NCBI RefSeq assembly: GCF_014773275.1
Contig: NZ_JACWMW010000008.1
Span: forward strand, 39,360-103,359
Direction of reading: 5' to 3'
DNA from: Mucilaginibacter rigui
Lineage (GTDB): Bacteria; Bacteroidota; Bacteroidia; Sphingobacteriales; Sphingobacteriaceae
DNA length: 64,000 nucleotides
Made by a program: the position numbers and the translations under genes
Shown: positions 50,019 through 59,327 of the stretch, in pieces
Numbering within the stretch: the stretch's first letter is position 1
How the letters are laid out: each line of letters opens with the position of its first letter
Notes under the pieces: model-generated
What the model saw: the letters and a program-made list of their open reading frames with translations, nothing else
Told to the model about the DNA's origin: nothing
Databases searched by the model: none

Positions 50019-52952
50019 ATGAAACTAAAATTATCACTTATTTTACTGCTGATGGGCGGCTACGCAAGCCAGTCATCGGCACAAACCACCAATGCATGGA
50101 AAACGGCAACATCGGGCGGTTACACCTATAAATATGTAACCGGCGACCCAACCCACTCGCGTTTTTACACCTTAAAGAATGGCCTTACGGTTATACTTAG
50201 CCCCACCGCAAAACAGCCCCGTATACAGGCTTACATTGCCGTAAAAGCGGGCAGTAAAACCGATCCGGCCGACCATACAGGCCTTGCCCATTACCTGGAA
50301 CACATGATGTTTAAAGGTACCGACAAGTTTGGCTCGCTTAACTGGGCTAAAGAAAAACCTTTACTTGACCAGATAGACGAGCTTTACGAGCAGTACAACT
50401 CCACCAAAGACGAGGCTAAACGTAAAGAGATTTACAAACAGATAGATAAAACATCTGGCGAGGCGGCAAAATTTGCCATCGCTAACGAGTATGATAAAAT
50501 GATGACCGGCATGGGCGGCCAAAACAGTAACGCCTTTACATCGTTTGAACAAACTGTTTACACAGAGGATATCCCAAGCTCATCCATTGATAAATTTTTG
50601 ACCATGCAGGGCGAGCGCTTCCGCATGCCGGTACTGCGCATCTTCCACACGGAGTTAGAAGCTGTGTACGAAGAAAAGAACCGCGGGCTTGACAGCGACC
50701 CCAGCAAGGTGCAGGAAGCTATGTTCGAGGCCTTGTTCCCCAATAATAACTATGGTAAACAAACCACCATTGGTACTATTGAGCACTTAAAAAACCCATC
50801 ATTAAAAGCTATCCGTAAGTACTACTACAGCTATTACGTACCAAATAACATGGGCGTTATCCTGTCGGGAGATTTTAATCCCGATGTGATGATAAAAAAA
50901 GTGGCGCAGCATTTCAATTACATGAAGCCCGCTACCGTGCCACCATACAAATATGCCCCCGAAGTGCCTATTACCACGCCTGTACAGCGTGATGTTTACG
51001 GCCCTAACCCCGAAAACCTGACCATTGCATACCGTTTCCCGGGGGCAAGCACCCGCGATGCCCGTTTATTAAGCCTTGTGGGTTCGTTATTAACCAATGG
51101 CAAGGCCGGCCTATTTGACCTCGACCTAACCAAAAAACAAAAACTACTAAGCGCATTTGCATCGGCCAATACTTTAAAAGATTACAGCGTACTTGTTTTA
51201 CGCGGTACACCGGTTAAAGGCCAATCGTTAGACGATGTGAAAGCTTTAATGCTGGGCGAAATTGATAAACTACGCAAAGGGGAGTTCTCTGACGACCTGA
51301 TCCAATCTATAGTAAACAACTACAAAAAAAGCAAAATAGAGCAGGATGAAAGCTACAACCAGCGCGCAAGCAACCTGATGGACGATTTTACATCGGGTGT
51401 TGACTGGCGTACAGATGTGGCTTCTATAAGCGAGTTATCAAAAGTAACCAAACCACAAATTATCGCTTTTGCTAACAAATACTTAAAGGACAACAACTTT
51501 GTAATTGTTTACAAACACCAGGGAGCCGATAAAAACATTATTAAGGTTGAAAAACCACCTATTACCCCGGTTGAGGTGAACGCAGGTGAACAATCGGCCT
51601 ATGTAAAAATGATCAACGCCATACCAGCCACCCCTGTACAACCCGTTTGGCTTGATTATAATAAGGATATCCAACGCGCAAAAGCAGGCCCGGTAGATGT
51701 ATTGGCTGTACAAAACAAGGATAATAGTATTTTCCGTTTGTATTACCGTTATGATATGGGTAGCTGGAACAATAAAATGTTACCGATAGCTGCCCAGTAC
51801 CTGCAGTTTTTAGGCACCGACAAGCTGAGTGCCGAAGACATCAGCAAGGCGTTTTACAAGCTGGCATCGGCATTTAACGTTAGCGCAGCTACCGAAAATG
51901 CAACCATCAGCATTAATGGGCTGCAGGAAAACTTTGGTGCCTCTGTAACCCTTTTTGAAAACTTGCTGGCCAATTGCAAAGCCGATGAAAAGGCGTTAAC
52001 CGGTTTAAAAGCCCGCCTAAAAAGGTCGAGAGAGAACTTTAAGCTTAACAAAGGCGCTATTATGCAGGGCCTTGTAAGTTATGCACAATATGGCCCGCAA
52101 AACCCGTTCAATTATGTATTAACCGACGAGGAAATTGATAACATTAGGGCCGACGACCTGGTAGCTATACTGCATAGCCTGGTTAATTACAAACACACCA
52201 TATTATACTATGGCCCGCAAACCGCGGTACAGGCAGGCGCTGCTTTAACCAAATTGCATAAAACACCCGCCACATTTACGCCCTACCCGGCCGCAAAAAT
52301 ATTTACACGCGTAAAAGCCGATAAAAACACCGTACTGTTTGGCAACTACGATATGGTGCAGGCCGAGATACAATGGATACGTAACGAAGATGCTTACGAC
52401 CCGGATAAAGCACCAACTATTGAATTATTTAACAATTACTTTGGCGGCGGCATCAGTTCAATTGTTTTCCAGAACATCCGCGAATCAAAAGCACTGGCCT
52501 ATTCAACCTATGCTTATTATATAGAATCGCAGAAGAAAGAAGACAGCAACAGTTTTGTGGCTTATGTAGGTACACAAGCAGATAAGATGAATGAAGCAAT
52601 ACCTGCAATGAATGAGCTATTGAACAAAATGCCCGAATCTACCGAGGCCTTTAAATCGGCAAGGGAAAACATCCACAAATCAATTGAAACAGAACGTATT
52701 ACCCAGGACGGGATATTGTTTAATTATTTGGCCGCGCAACGCAAGGGGCTGAATTACGACATCCGGAAAAACGTATTTGAAACCGTTGGTAAGATCACCT
52801 ATACCGATCTTAATACTTTTCATGATTACGAATTGAAAGCCAAGCCATACACCTACTGTATAGTGGCTTCAGACAAACGTGTTACTGAAGATGATCTCAA
52901 AAAATATGGCGAACTCTTGAAGCCAGACATGAAACAAATATTTGGATATTAA
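50019..52952 (+). CDS. M16-family zinc metallopeptidase (two-repeat form)
   Basis: A 977-residue exported peptidase of the insulysin/pitrilysin family. A signal peptide (about 1-22, ending SSAQ) precedes two M16 halves. The N-terminal half carries the inverted zinc motif HYLEHMMFKG (HxxEH) and the downstream Glu in EAVYEEKNRGLDSD. The C-terminal half (from about residue 540) lacks a metal motif, as is normal, and has FGGGISSIVFQNIRESKALAYS in the substrate-chamber position. Full length for the two-half type. It probably degrades small peptides in the periplasm and appears to be transcribed alone. Confidence 0.94.
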   Translation: MKLKLSLILLLMGGYASQSSAQTTNAWKTATSGGYTYKYVTGDPTHSRFYTLKNGLTVILSPTAKQPRIQAYIAVKAGSKTDPADHTGLAHYLEHMMFKGTDKFGSLNWAKEKPLLDQIDELYEQYNSTKDEAKRKEIYKQIDKTSGEAAKFAIANEYDKMMTGMGGQNSNAFTSFEQTVYTEDIPSSSIDKFLTMQGERFRMPVLRIFHTELEAVYEEKNRGLDSDPSKVQEAMFEALFPNNNYGKQTTIGTIEHLKNPSLKAIRKYYYSYYVPNNMGVILSGDFNPDVMIKKVAQHFNYMKPATVPPYKYAPEVPITTPVQRDVYGPNPENLTIAYRFPGASTRDARLLSLVGSLLTNGKAGLFDLDLTKKQKLLSAFASANTLKDYSVLVLRGTPVKGQSLDDVKALMLGEIDKLRKGEFSDDLIQSIVNNYKKSKIEQDESYNQRASNLMDDFTSGVDWRTDVASISELSKVTKPQIIAFANKYLKDNNFVIVYKHQGADKNIIKVEKPPITPVEVNAGEQSAYVKMINAIPATPVQPVWLDYNKDIQRAKAGPVDVLAVQNKDNSIFRLYYRYDMGSWNNKMLPIAAQYLQFLGTDKLSAEDISKAFYKLASAFNVSAATENATISINGLQENFGASVTLFENLLANCKADEKALTGLKARLKRSRENFKLNKGAIMQGLVSYAQYGPQNPFNYVLTDEEIDNIRADDLVAILHSLVNYKHTILYYGPQTAVQAGAALTKLHKTPATFTPYPAAKIFTRVKADKNTVLFGNYDMVQAEIQWIRNEDAYDPDKAPTIELFNNYFGGGISSIVFQNIRESKALAYSTYAYYIESQKKEDSNSFVAYVGTQADKMNEAIPAMNELLNKMPESTEAFKSARENIHKSIETERITQDGILFNYLAAQRKGLNYDIRKNVFETVGKITYTDLNTFHDYELKAKPYTYCIVASDKRVTEDDLKKYGELLKPDMKQIFGY

Positions 52953-52964
52953 TCCTCACTAAAT

Positions 52965-53001
52965 AAACACGGGCAGAAATTTCCTTTCGGCCCGTGTTTT
53001 T
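52965..53001 (+). terminator. Terminator after the M16 peptidase gene
   Basis: AAACACGGGC (52965-52974) pairs with GCCCGTGTTT (52990-52999) around a 15-base loop, ending in a run of T. Confidence 0.88.
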
Positions 53002-53284
53002 AATTACTACGAACATTTAGTTTCTAAATTTTACAATACAATTTTTAAAAAGTATTTTAAAATCGAAAAAGAACGGGCTTATACAAATCTGTATCTGAAA
53101 AGCTTATAAATGAACAATATGACTAATAAAAGAACTCTCAGGAATAAATTATCTTAAGTTGTTAACAATAGCACAATGTAAGTTAAACCACTACTTTAAC
53201 GTCATATAAAACATACATACAGCAAACTATTTATTAATACAGTTCGTATCTTATAAATATTTATTCAACATATAGCACATAAAA
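53002..53284. other. AT-rich stretch without a recognisable gene
   Basis: Between the M16 terminator and the zinc-ribbon ORF the sequence is strongly AT-rich, with frequent stops in all frames. It presumably carries the promoter of the zinc-ribbon gene, but I cannot pick a convincing TAnnTTTG box. Confidence 0.5.
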
Positions 53285-53458
53285 TTGAGTCACTCCGCGA
53301 AAGTATCCAGCACGTATTGTCCAAAATGCGGCAATTTATTTCATCACCAGCTCCATAGAAACTGGTTGATCAAAAAAATATTCTTCTTTTTACCATTAAA
53401 AAGATACTTCTGCGCCAACTGCAAAAAAGCGAGGTATATCATAAAAAAATCCGATTAA
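53285..53458 (+). CDS. Zinc-ribbon microprotein (57 aa)
   Basis: A 57-codon ORF with two CxxC knuckles: YCPKCGNLF (Cys12, Cys15) and YFCANCKKAR (Cys43, Cys46), separated by a basic and aromatic stretch (HRNWLIKKIFFFLPLKRY). This is the classic layout of a small treble-clef/zinc-ribbon domain, strong evidence that the frame is translated. A stop (TAG 53273) just upstream leaves TTG 53285 as the start, or the rarer ATA 53279. It is 77 bases before the receiver gene and codirectional. The basic loop suggests nucleic-acid or membrane contact; function is unknown. Confidence 0.65.
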   Translation: MSHSAKVSSTYCPKCGNLFHHQLHRNWLIKKIFFFLPLKRYFCANCKKARYIIKKSD

Positions 53459-53535
53459 TCTTTCCATTTCCGTCTTTTGGTATAAGTATTGCTATTAAGT
53501 AACCATATTATATACAGATACTTATTGATACATAC

Positions 53536-53910
53536 ATGAGACGGATTTTAGCTGTAGACGATGACCACGACATACTAGAGGTGCTGCAATTTATATTGGA
53601 AGATTCGGGTTATAAAGTAGACACTCTTTCTGACGGCCGCCAACTAATGGATACTATACAGGAAAAACACCCCGATCTTATACTGCTTGATATTATGCTG
53701 GGTAATATGGATGGCCGCGAACTGTGCAAAGAAGTTAAAAGGCAGGCAGCTACTCAAAAAATCCCTGTTATAATGATTTCTGCAAGCCATAACATAGCTG
53801 ATAGTTTAAAACAAGAAAATGGCCCTAACGATTTTGTTGCCAAGCCATTTGATATTAACGTACTTCTCGATTCTATCAAAAAGCAGTTAACGCCATCGGC
53901 CGCAGCTTAA
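53536..53910 (+). CDS. Stand-alone response-regulator receiver
   Basis: A 124-residue single receiver domain (CheY/DivK-like) with no output domain. The acidic pocket is DDDHD (Asp9/10/12 region), the phospho-site is Asp52 in PDLILLDIM, the switch residue is Ser82 (IMISAS) and the lysine is Lys103 in VAKPFD. No kinase is adjacent; the nearest in the window is the hybrid kinase at 18-20 kb. It may relay phosphate or bind an effector protein. Stop is followed by a gap that holds one small antisense ORF. Confidence 0.93.
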   Translation: MRRILAVDDDHDILEVLQFILEDSGYKVDTLSDGRQLMDTIQEKHPDLILLDIMLGNMDGRELCKEVKRQAATQKIPVIMISASHNIADSLKQENGPNDFVAKPFDINVLLDSIKKQLTPSAAA

Positions 53911-53915
53911 AGGGA

Positions 53916-54101
53916 TTATTTCTTTATTCCCCCCGCAGATAATTGATCATCTATCTTGTTGTTACATAACTGTTGCTGGCAAGCATTGGTACTATGAGCA
54001 GTTACTGCATCATGTTTCTTTTGCATATCGTGCACCTCTCGCAAAGCATCCAGGTAAGCCATATTGGGTACTATCGTAATCATTGGATGATATTTTACCA
54101 T
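53916..54101 (-). CDS. Possible small protein opposite to the receiver-TPR gap
   Basis: A 61-codon frame from ATG 54101 (a GTG at 54128 would add nine codons) fills most of the 383-base gap between the receiver and TPR genes. The sequence, with MVKYHPMITIVPNM, MAYLDALREVHDMQKKHD and a Gln/Asn-rich tail, has a plausible amphipathic helix. It is not recognised, and the opposite strand also has an open frame here, so coding status is doubtful. Confidence 0.3.
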   Translation of the reverse strand: MVKYHPMITIVPNMAYLDALREVHDMQKKHDAVTAHSTNACQQQLCNNKIDDQLSAGGIKK

Positions 54102-54293
54102 AACATTCTGTTTAAAATGTTCAGTCACCAGTTTGGCATCTCAAAACGCCTGGCTCGTGGTCAATGTTATTTAAAGTTTTCCACAAGCATACCATGTACA
54201 TATTCAGATTCGTTTAAAAAAGTGCTTATCCACATTTGTTAATTACTAATGTGGATTGCATTTTTGCGTTTAGCTAATTTAGCACCATCATTA

Positions 54294-57200
54294 ATGCGCT
54301 TTATGATCAAACTTAAATACATTACCTTAATTGCACCGGTATTTTTAGCCCTGCCAACGCTGGCGCAGCAAAACCCATCTTTCCATACTAATCGCACTTA
54401 TCAAAATGCGAATAACCTGATGGCTATGGGTAAATATGCTGCGGCTGCAGAGCAATATCGTTTGGTTGAACAAACCAGGTTAAAAACCGGCCAGCAAGCA
54501 AAATTTGAATCTGAACTATCCCTTTTAAAAGAGAATGCGCAATATTACGAAGCTGTTTGTGCGCTTGAACTTGGAAACGATGATGCCGAAAGTATGCTTA
54601 CCCGGTTTATTAAAGAGCACCCCGAAAACCCGCTAACCAAGCAGGCTTATTTCCAGGTAGGTAAATCATACTTTAAACAGGGTAAATATGACGAAGCTTT
54701 GGTTTGGTTTAATAAAGTTGATGCTGTTGACCTGAACGGCTCGCAAAATACCGAATACAAATTCAGGAAAGGTTACGCATATTTTGTTACCAACGATTAT
54801 AAGAACGCGCAGTTACTATTCGCCGAGGTAAAAAACAAGCGGTCGCCTTTTATGGATGATGCTACTTATTACTTTGCCTACATTGCCTATTTAAATAAAG
54901 ACTACCACCTGGCGCTTGTAAATTTTGAGAAACTAAAAAATTCAAAAAAATACGAGAACAGCTATCCATATTATATCACAGCCGTTTACTTTTTAGACAA
55001 ACGCTATGATGATGTTATCAACTACGCCATCCCTATCATTAACAGCACCAAACAGCAAAATGAAACTGAGATGCTGCGTATTATTGGTGCTTCATACTTT
55101 GCAAAGGCCAATTATGATAAAGCCGTTGAATATTACAGCCGTTTTGAAGATGCGGACCAGGGCCGCACTCAAAACACACAGGACAGCTATCAAATGGGTT
55201 ATGCCTATTACAAGGTAGGCAATAACGGCAAAGCTGCCAGCATATTGGAGAAGCTTGTTGCACAGAATGATAATTACAGCCAAAGCGGTAGTTATACTTT
55301 AGGCGATGTGTTCCTGAAAATGAATAACAAGCAAAGCGCCCGTAATGCTTTCCTCACGGCATCAAGGTTGAATTATGACAAGCAGTTACAGGAGGATGCG
55401 CTTTACCAATACGCCAAACTATCGTACGAACTTGATTTTAATAACGAAGCACTTGTTGCCACACGCACATACTTAAAAAATTATCCACGTGCTCCGCGTA
55501 CCGACGAGGTGAAGATATTATTGGGCGAAGCATTATTAAACTCTAAAAATTATAAAGAAGCAGTTGAGATACTGGAACCGATACCAAATAAATCCGAAAG
55601 CGCACAGATAGCCTATCAAAGAGTAACCTATTACCGCGGTTTAGAATTTTATAACGAGCGTGCTTTTGAGAACGCAATAGGTATTTTCTTACGGTCGTTA
55701 CGTAACCCTGTTGATACTAAAGTACAAGCCTTAACCCTCTATTGGATGGCCGAATCAATGTACGAGGTACGTAAGTACACCGAATCAGTTGAAAACTTTG
55801 AGCAATTTTTGGCTATGCCCGAAGCTAAAGAAACAGATGTTGCCAACTTTGCCAACTACGCATTGGCTTATGCGGCCTTTTATGATGAACAGTACGGCAA
55901 AGCAGCCAAATACTTCGAGAAGTTTTTACGGGGTGACGTAAAAGACCAGGCTACAGAAAACGATGCCATAAGCCGTTTGGGAGATAGTTATTTTGGGATG
56001 AAAAGCTATGGCAGCGCGTTAGATAATTATAATAAAATTATTGCCCGCCACAGCCAGGGGCAGGAATACGCCTTATTTCAGCGTGGTATTATCCAGGGCT
56101 TGCAGGGTAACCCCGATGCTAAAATAGCAACGCTTAACGGCTTATTGAGCCAGTTCCCCAATTCAGATTATGCCGATGACTCTGCGTTCGAGATCGCTTA
56201 TGCCTACTTCCTGAAGAATGATGGCGAGCGCGCAAAATCAGACCTTACCGCTATGATACAAAAGTACCCGCACAGCAGTTATGTGCCGCGTGCGTACACT
56301 ACTATCGGTTTGATAGATTATAACGCCGGTAATGATGACCTCGCTACAGAATCGTTTAAAAAAGTAGTATCAGACTACTCATCTTCAGACGAAGCCAAAC
56401 AGGCGCTGAAACAGGTTGAAAAGATCTATACTGACAAAGGTGATGCGGGGTCGTTCTTAACCTATGCTAACTCAACTGCTATTGGTAATTACAGCACTTC
56501 TGAGCAGGAAAACATTATGATAACCGCTGCTAACAACCTTTATTTAAAAGGCGACTGGCAGGGTACGGTGAATGCAGTTAATGCTTACTTTGATAAATTT
56601 CCAACCAAGCAGATCTACGAGAAACAGGCAAGGTTTATACGCGCACAGGGTTTAGCCAACCTGGGCAAAGCAGACGAAGCTGTTGTTGACTACAACGTTA
56701 TCCTGAACGACTGGACAAGCACCTACAGCGAAAAAGCGTTGATAAGTATGGCTAAGTTGTACATGAGCCAGAAGAAATATAACGATGCCATCGTGTTCCT
56801 GAAAAGGCTGGAAACTAATTCTGAGTATAAGGCCGATTACACCTTCGCGGTTAACAACTTATTGTTATGCTACTCGCAGATAAATATGGCCGATGATGTG
56901 CTTAAGTACGTTAAGCTTGTACGCGATAACGAGAAAACATCACAAGAAGATAAGTTTAAAACCGGGTTGTATGCCGGTAAAGCCTATTTACAACGCGGCG
57001 ATACTACTGCAGCTGTAAAAGAGTTGAACTACACAGTTACCAATACCAAAACCATAGCGGCAGCCGAGGCTAAATACAACATTGCCAATATAGAGTATTT
57101 ACAAGGCAAGTATAAAACATCGCAAAAAACCTGTTTCGATTTGGTGAAGGACCTGCCAAACTACGATTACTGGGTGGCCAAAACCTACATTTTACTGGCA

Positions 57201-57446
57201 GATAACTATGTTGGCTTAAAAGATAATTTCCAGGCTAAAGCAACATTGCAAAGTATTATAGATAACTATAAAGGCAACGATGATATACTAACCGTAGCCC
57301 GCCAGAAAATGAATGTGCTTGAGCCGCAGAAAGCCAAGCAACAGGAAAAACCGGCAGAAGAAACCAAACCGGCAGAACAGGAAAAACCGACCACAACCGA
57401 GCCTGCTAAAACAGAACCAACTACACAGGAAAACAAAGAACAATAG
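54294..57446 (+). CDS. Large secreted tetratricopeptide-repeat protein
   Basis: A periplasmic protein of about 1050 residues. The start is placed at ATG 54294 (54303 also possible) because a signal peptide follows (KYITLIAPVFLALPTLAQQ); an in-frame ATG at 54249 would put 15 odd residues before it. The body is a long superhelix of TPR units, e.g. AYFQVGKSYFKQGKYDEALVWF, SYFAKANYDKAVEYYSRF and DSYFGMKSYGSALDNY. The tail is a low-complexity Lys/Pro/Glu/Thr linker. The region resembles YbgF/CpoB-like TPRs but is far larger. It is 13 bases before the barrel gene, so they form one unit. Confidence 0.88.
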   Translation: MRFMIKLKYITLIAPVFLALPTLAQQNPSFHTNRTYQNANNLMAMGKYAAAAEQYRLVEQTRLKTGQQAKFESELSLLKENAQYYEAVCALELGNDDAESMLTRFIKEHPENPLTKQAYFQVGKSYFKQGKYDEALVWFNKVDAVDLNGSQNTEYKFRKGYAYFVTNDYKNAQLLFAEVKNKRSPFMDDATYYFAYIAYLNKDYHLALVNFEKLKNSKKYENSYPYYITAVYFLDKRYDDVINYAIPIINSTKQQNETEMLRIIGASYFAKANYDKAVEYYSRFEDADQGRTQNTQDSYQMGYAYYKVGNNGKAASILEKLVAQNDNYSQSGSYTLGDVFLKMNNKQSARNAFLTASRLNYDKQLQEDALYQYAKLSYELDFNNEALVATRTYLKNYPRAPRTDEVKILLGEALLNSKNYKEAVEILEPIPNKSESAQIAYQRVTYYRGLEFYNERAFENAIGIFLRSLRNPVDTKVQALTLYWMAESMYEVRKYTESVENFEQFLAMPEAKETDVANFANYALAYAAFYDEQYGKAAKYFEKFLRGDVKDQATENDAISRLGDSYFGMKSYGSALDNYNKIIARHSQGQEYALFQRGIIQGLQGNPDAKIATLNGLLSQFPNSDYADDSAFEIAYAYFLKNDGERAKSDLTAMIQKYPHSSYVPRAYTTIGLIDYNAGNDDLATESFKKVVSDYSSSDEAKQALKQVEKIYTDKGDAGSFLTYANSTAIGNYSTSEQENIMITAANNLYLKGDWQGTVNAVNAYFDKFPTKQIYEKQARFIRAQGLANLGKADEAVVDYNVILNDWTSTYSEKALISMAKLYMSQKKYNDAIVFLKRLETNSEYKADYTFAVNNLLLCYSQINMADDVLKYVKLVRDNEKTSQEDKFKTGLYAGKAYLQRGDTTAAVKELNYTVTNTKTIAAAEAKYNIANIEYLQGKYKTSQKTCFDLVKDLPNYDYWVAKTYILLADNYVGLKDNFQAKATLQSIIDNYKGNDDILTVARQKMNVLEPQKAKQQEKPAEETKPAEQEKPTTTEPAKTEPTTQENKEQ

Positions 57447-57459
57447 AACAAGACAAGCA

Positions 57460-59289
57460 ATGAAATTAAGATACACCATAACACTGCTTACCTTTTTAAC
57501 GGTATTTTACTTTGTTCCTGCCAGCGCACAAACAAAGAAGACGACAGATAAAAAGCAACCGGCAAAAACCGCAAAAAAACCTGCGGCCAAGGCGGCAACC
57601 ACAAAAAAGGCTAATGCAAAAACGCTGGGCGATGCGGCATCTAAAGTGCAGGCAGCCGATACCACCAAAAAAGGCGGACAAAATAACGCACCCAACAATA
57701 ATAGCAGCCTTGCCGAAGAGATTGTGGTAACCACATCATATAAACCGGTATTGGCAGAGGCGGTAAAAATTCGCCGTAACCCCGATCTGGAAGATAAAAT
57801 GCCATACAAGGCACCTTTAAGCTACACCCCATTAGATAAAAAACTGGCACAGGATAATAACATACGCCAGCTTGATGCCATGAAAAGGCCGCAAGAGCAG
57901 GATTCTACCCAATATAATAATTATGCAAAAGCCGGTATTGGTAGCATGAAAACCACCTTTGGCGAAGCTTACTTTGGCAACGGTAAAGACGAAGCCTTAC
58001 AGGTTGGTGGTTATGTAAAGCACCTTGCACAATCCGGCAGTTCGCTAAACAAACAGAACGACAGTCGCCAGGAAGTTGGTGTTTTCGGCAAAAGCATCGG
58101 TACTGATAATACCCTTACCGGCCGTATCACCTACAAACGCCATCAAACTTATTTTTATGGGCTTGATCAGGATTTAACCCCTCCTCCTGTATTTGAGCCG
58201 GCAAAACAAACCTTCAACACCATTGGCGCCGAAGGTGAGATAGCTAAAAATTTCAAAGATGAGGAAAACGCTTTCACTTATGCGGCCAAATTTAACGGCT
58301 ACATATTTAGCAATGCTTACAGCGCCAAAGAAAGTAACATTGTTTTAAGCGGCTATTTAAACAAAACCGTTAAGCAATTTTATGCGGGTTTAAGTGCGTC
58401 GTTAGATCTGGGTTCGCAAAAGGATATCGCCTATTCCAATAACAACAGTATCATTAGGGCCAACCCTTACATCAAGTTCCAGGGCGATAATTATAAAATA
58501 GATGCGGGTGTAAACATAGCCAAAGAGTTTGGCATGTCAGATCGTTTTTACATTTTCCCGGCTGCAAAACTGGAGTTACAGGTGGTACCAAAATATGTTC
58601 GCTTATTTGCCGAAGCTAAAGGTGATATAAATAAGGCATCCATCAGAGATTATACCGATATCAACCCTTTCCTGGGCGAGAATATCAATCTGATCAACTC
58701 TGTAGATAAGCTGGATATCACATTGGGCTTAAAAGGAACACTGGCACCGGGCCTTGGTTTTAAAGCTGCTATTTATCGCAACAGCATAAAAAACCTGCCA
58801 TTATTTGTAAACAACTTTGCTGCTACAATAAATAAATACCAGGTAATATATGATAATGGCGATGCGCGCGTAAGCGGCTTTAACGGCGAGCTTGATTTTA
58901 AAGCAAGCGAAGACGTAAATGTTTACGGCCGTGTTGAAATTAAAGATTATAAAATGGCCAGCGAGGCACAGCCATGGAACCTTCCTAAATTTATCCTTAC
59001 CGCGGGTACAAGCATCCACGTGAATGATAAAGTTGACATTAACGGTTCATTAATGTTCCGCGGTTCAACTCAGGATCCATTGCAATTAGCCACCAGTACC
59101 CCCACTTCCTCTGTTTATACCAATGTTAAATCATTTGCCGACTTAAGCGGCGGGGTTACTTATAAAATAAACAAACAGTTTTCGGTATTTGCGCAGGCAA
59201 ATAACATACTGAATGCTACCAGCAAAACATGGGTTTACTACCCAAATTACGGGTTTAATATATTTGGTGGCGTAGGCTATGCGTTTTAA
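57460..59289 (+). CDS. Outer-membrane beta-barrel protein (TonB-receptor-like)
   Basis: A 609-residue protein. The signal peptide (1-24, ending PASAQ) is followed by a Lys/Ala/Thr-rich low-complexity segment (about 25-75) that could cross peptidoglycan or bind it. A short plug-like stretch EEIVVTTSYKPVLAEAVKI follows, then alternating strands to a C-terminal FNIFGGVGYAF with terminal aromatic residue. The plug is much shorter than in real TonB-dependent receptors, so it may be an envelope-linking barrel more than a transporter. ATG 57460 is chosen because upstream codons in this frame overlap the TPR gene's tail. Confidence 0.85.
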   Translation: MKLRYTITLLTFLTVFYFVPASAQTKKTTDKKQPAKTAKKPAAKAATTKKANAKTLGDAASKVQAADTTKKGGQNNAPNNNSSLAEEIVVTTSYKPVLAEAVKIRRNPDLEDKMPYKAPLSYTPLDKKLAQDNNIRQLDAMKRPQEQDSTQYNNYAKAGIGSMKTTFGEAYFGNGKDEALQVGGYVKHLAQSGSSLNKQNDSRQEVGVFGKSIGTDNTLTGRITYKRHQTYFYGLDQDLTPPPVFEPAKQTFNTIGAEGEIAKNFKDEENAFTYAAKFNGYIFSNAYSAKESNIVLSGYLNKTVKQFYAGLSASLDLGSQKDIAYSNNNSIIRANPYIKFQGDNYKIDAGVNIAKEFGMSDRFYIFPAAKLELQVVPKYVRLFAEAKGDINKASIRDYTDINPFLGENINLINSVDKLDITLGLKGTLAPGLGFKAAIYRNSIKNLPLFVNNFAATINKYQVIYDNGDARVSGFNGELDFKASEDVNVYGRVEIKDYKMASEAQPWNLPKFILTAGTSIHVNDKVDINGSLMFRGSTQDPLQLATSTPTSSVYTNVKSFADLSGGVTYKINKQFSVFAQANNILNATSKTWVYYPNYGFNIFGGVGYAF

Positions 59290-59293
59290 GCTT

Positions 59294-59323
59294 TTTGATG
59301 TTTTATAATTATCCGTACTTTTA
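59294..59323 (+). promoter_or_regulatory. Promoter of the HU/SPOR gene
   Basis: TTTG (59294-59297), an 18-base spacer and TACTTTTA (59316-59323, one mismatch from TAnnTTTG) end four bases before the ATG, so the HU/SPOR gene may be expressed separately on a nearly leaderless message. Confidence 0.5.
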
Positions 59324-59327
59324 GCGA

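Noticed and set aside
53973..54242. Plus-strand 89-codon frame between the receiver and TPR genes
   Set aside because: Its translation looks random (Cys/His/Tyr-rich) and it competes with the opposite-strand frame; neither has strong support, the minus-strand one slightly more.
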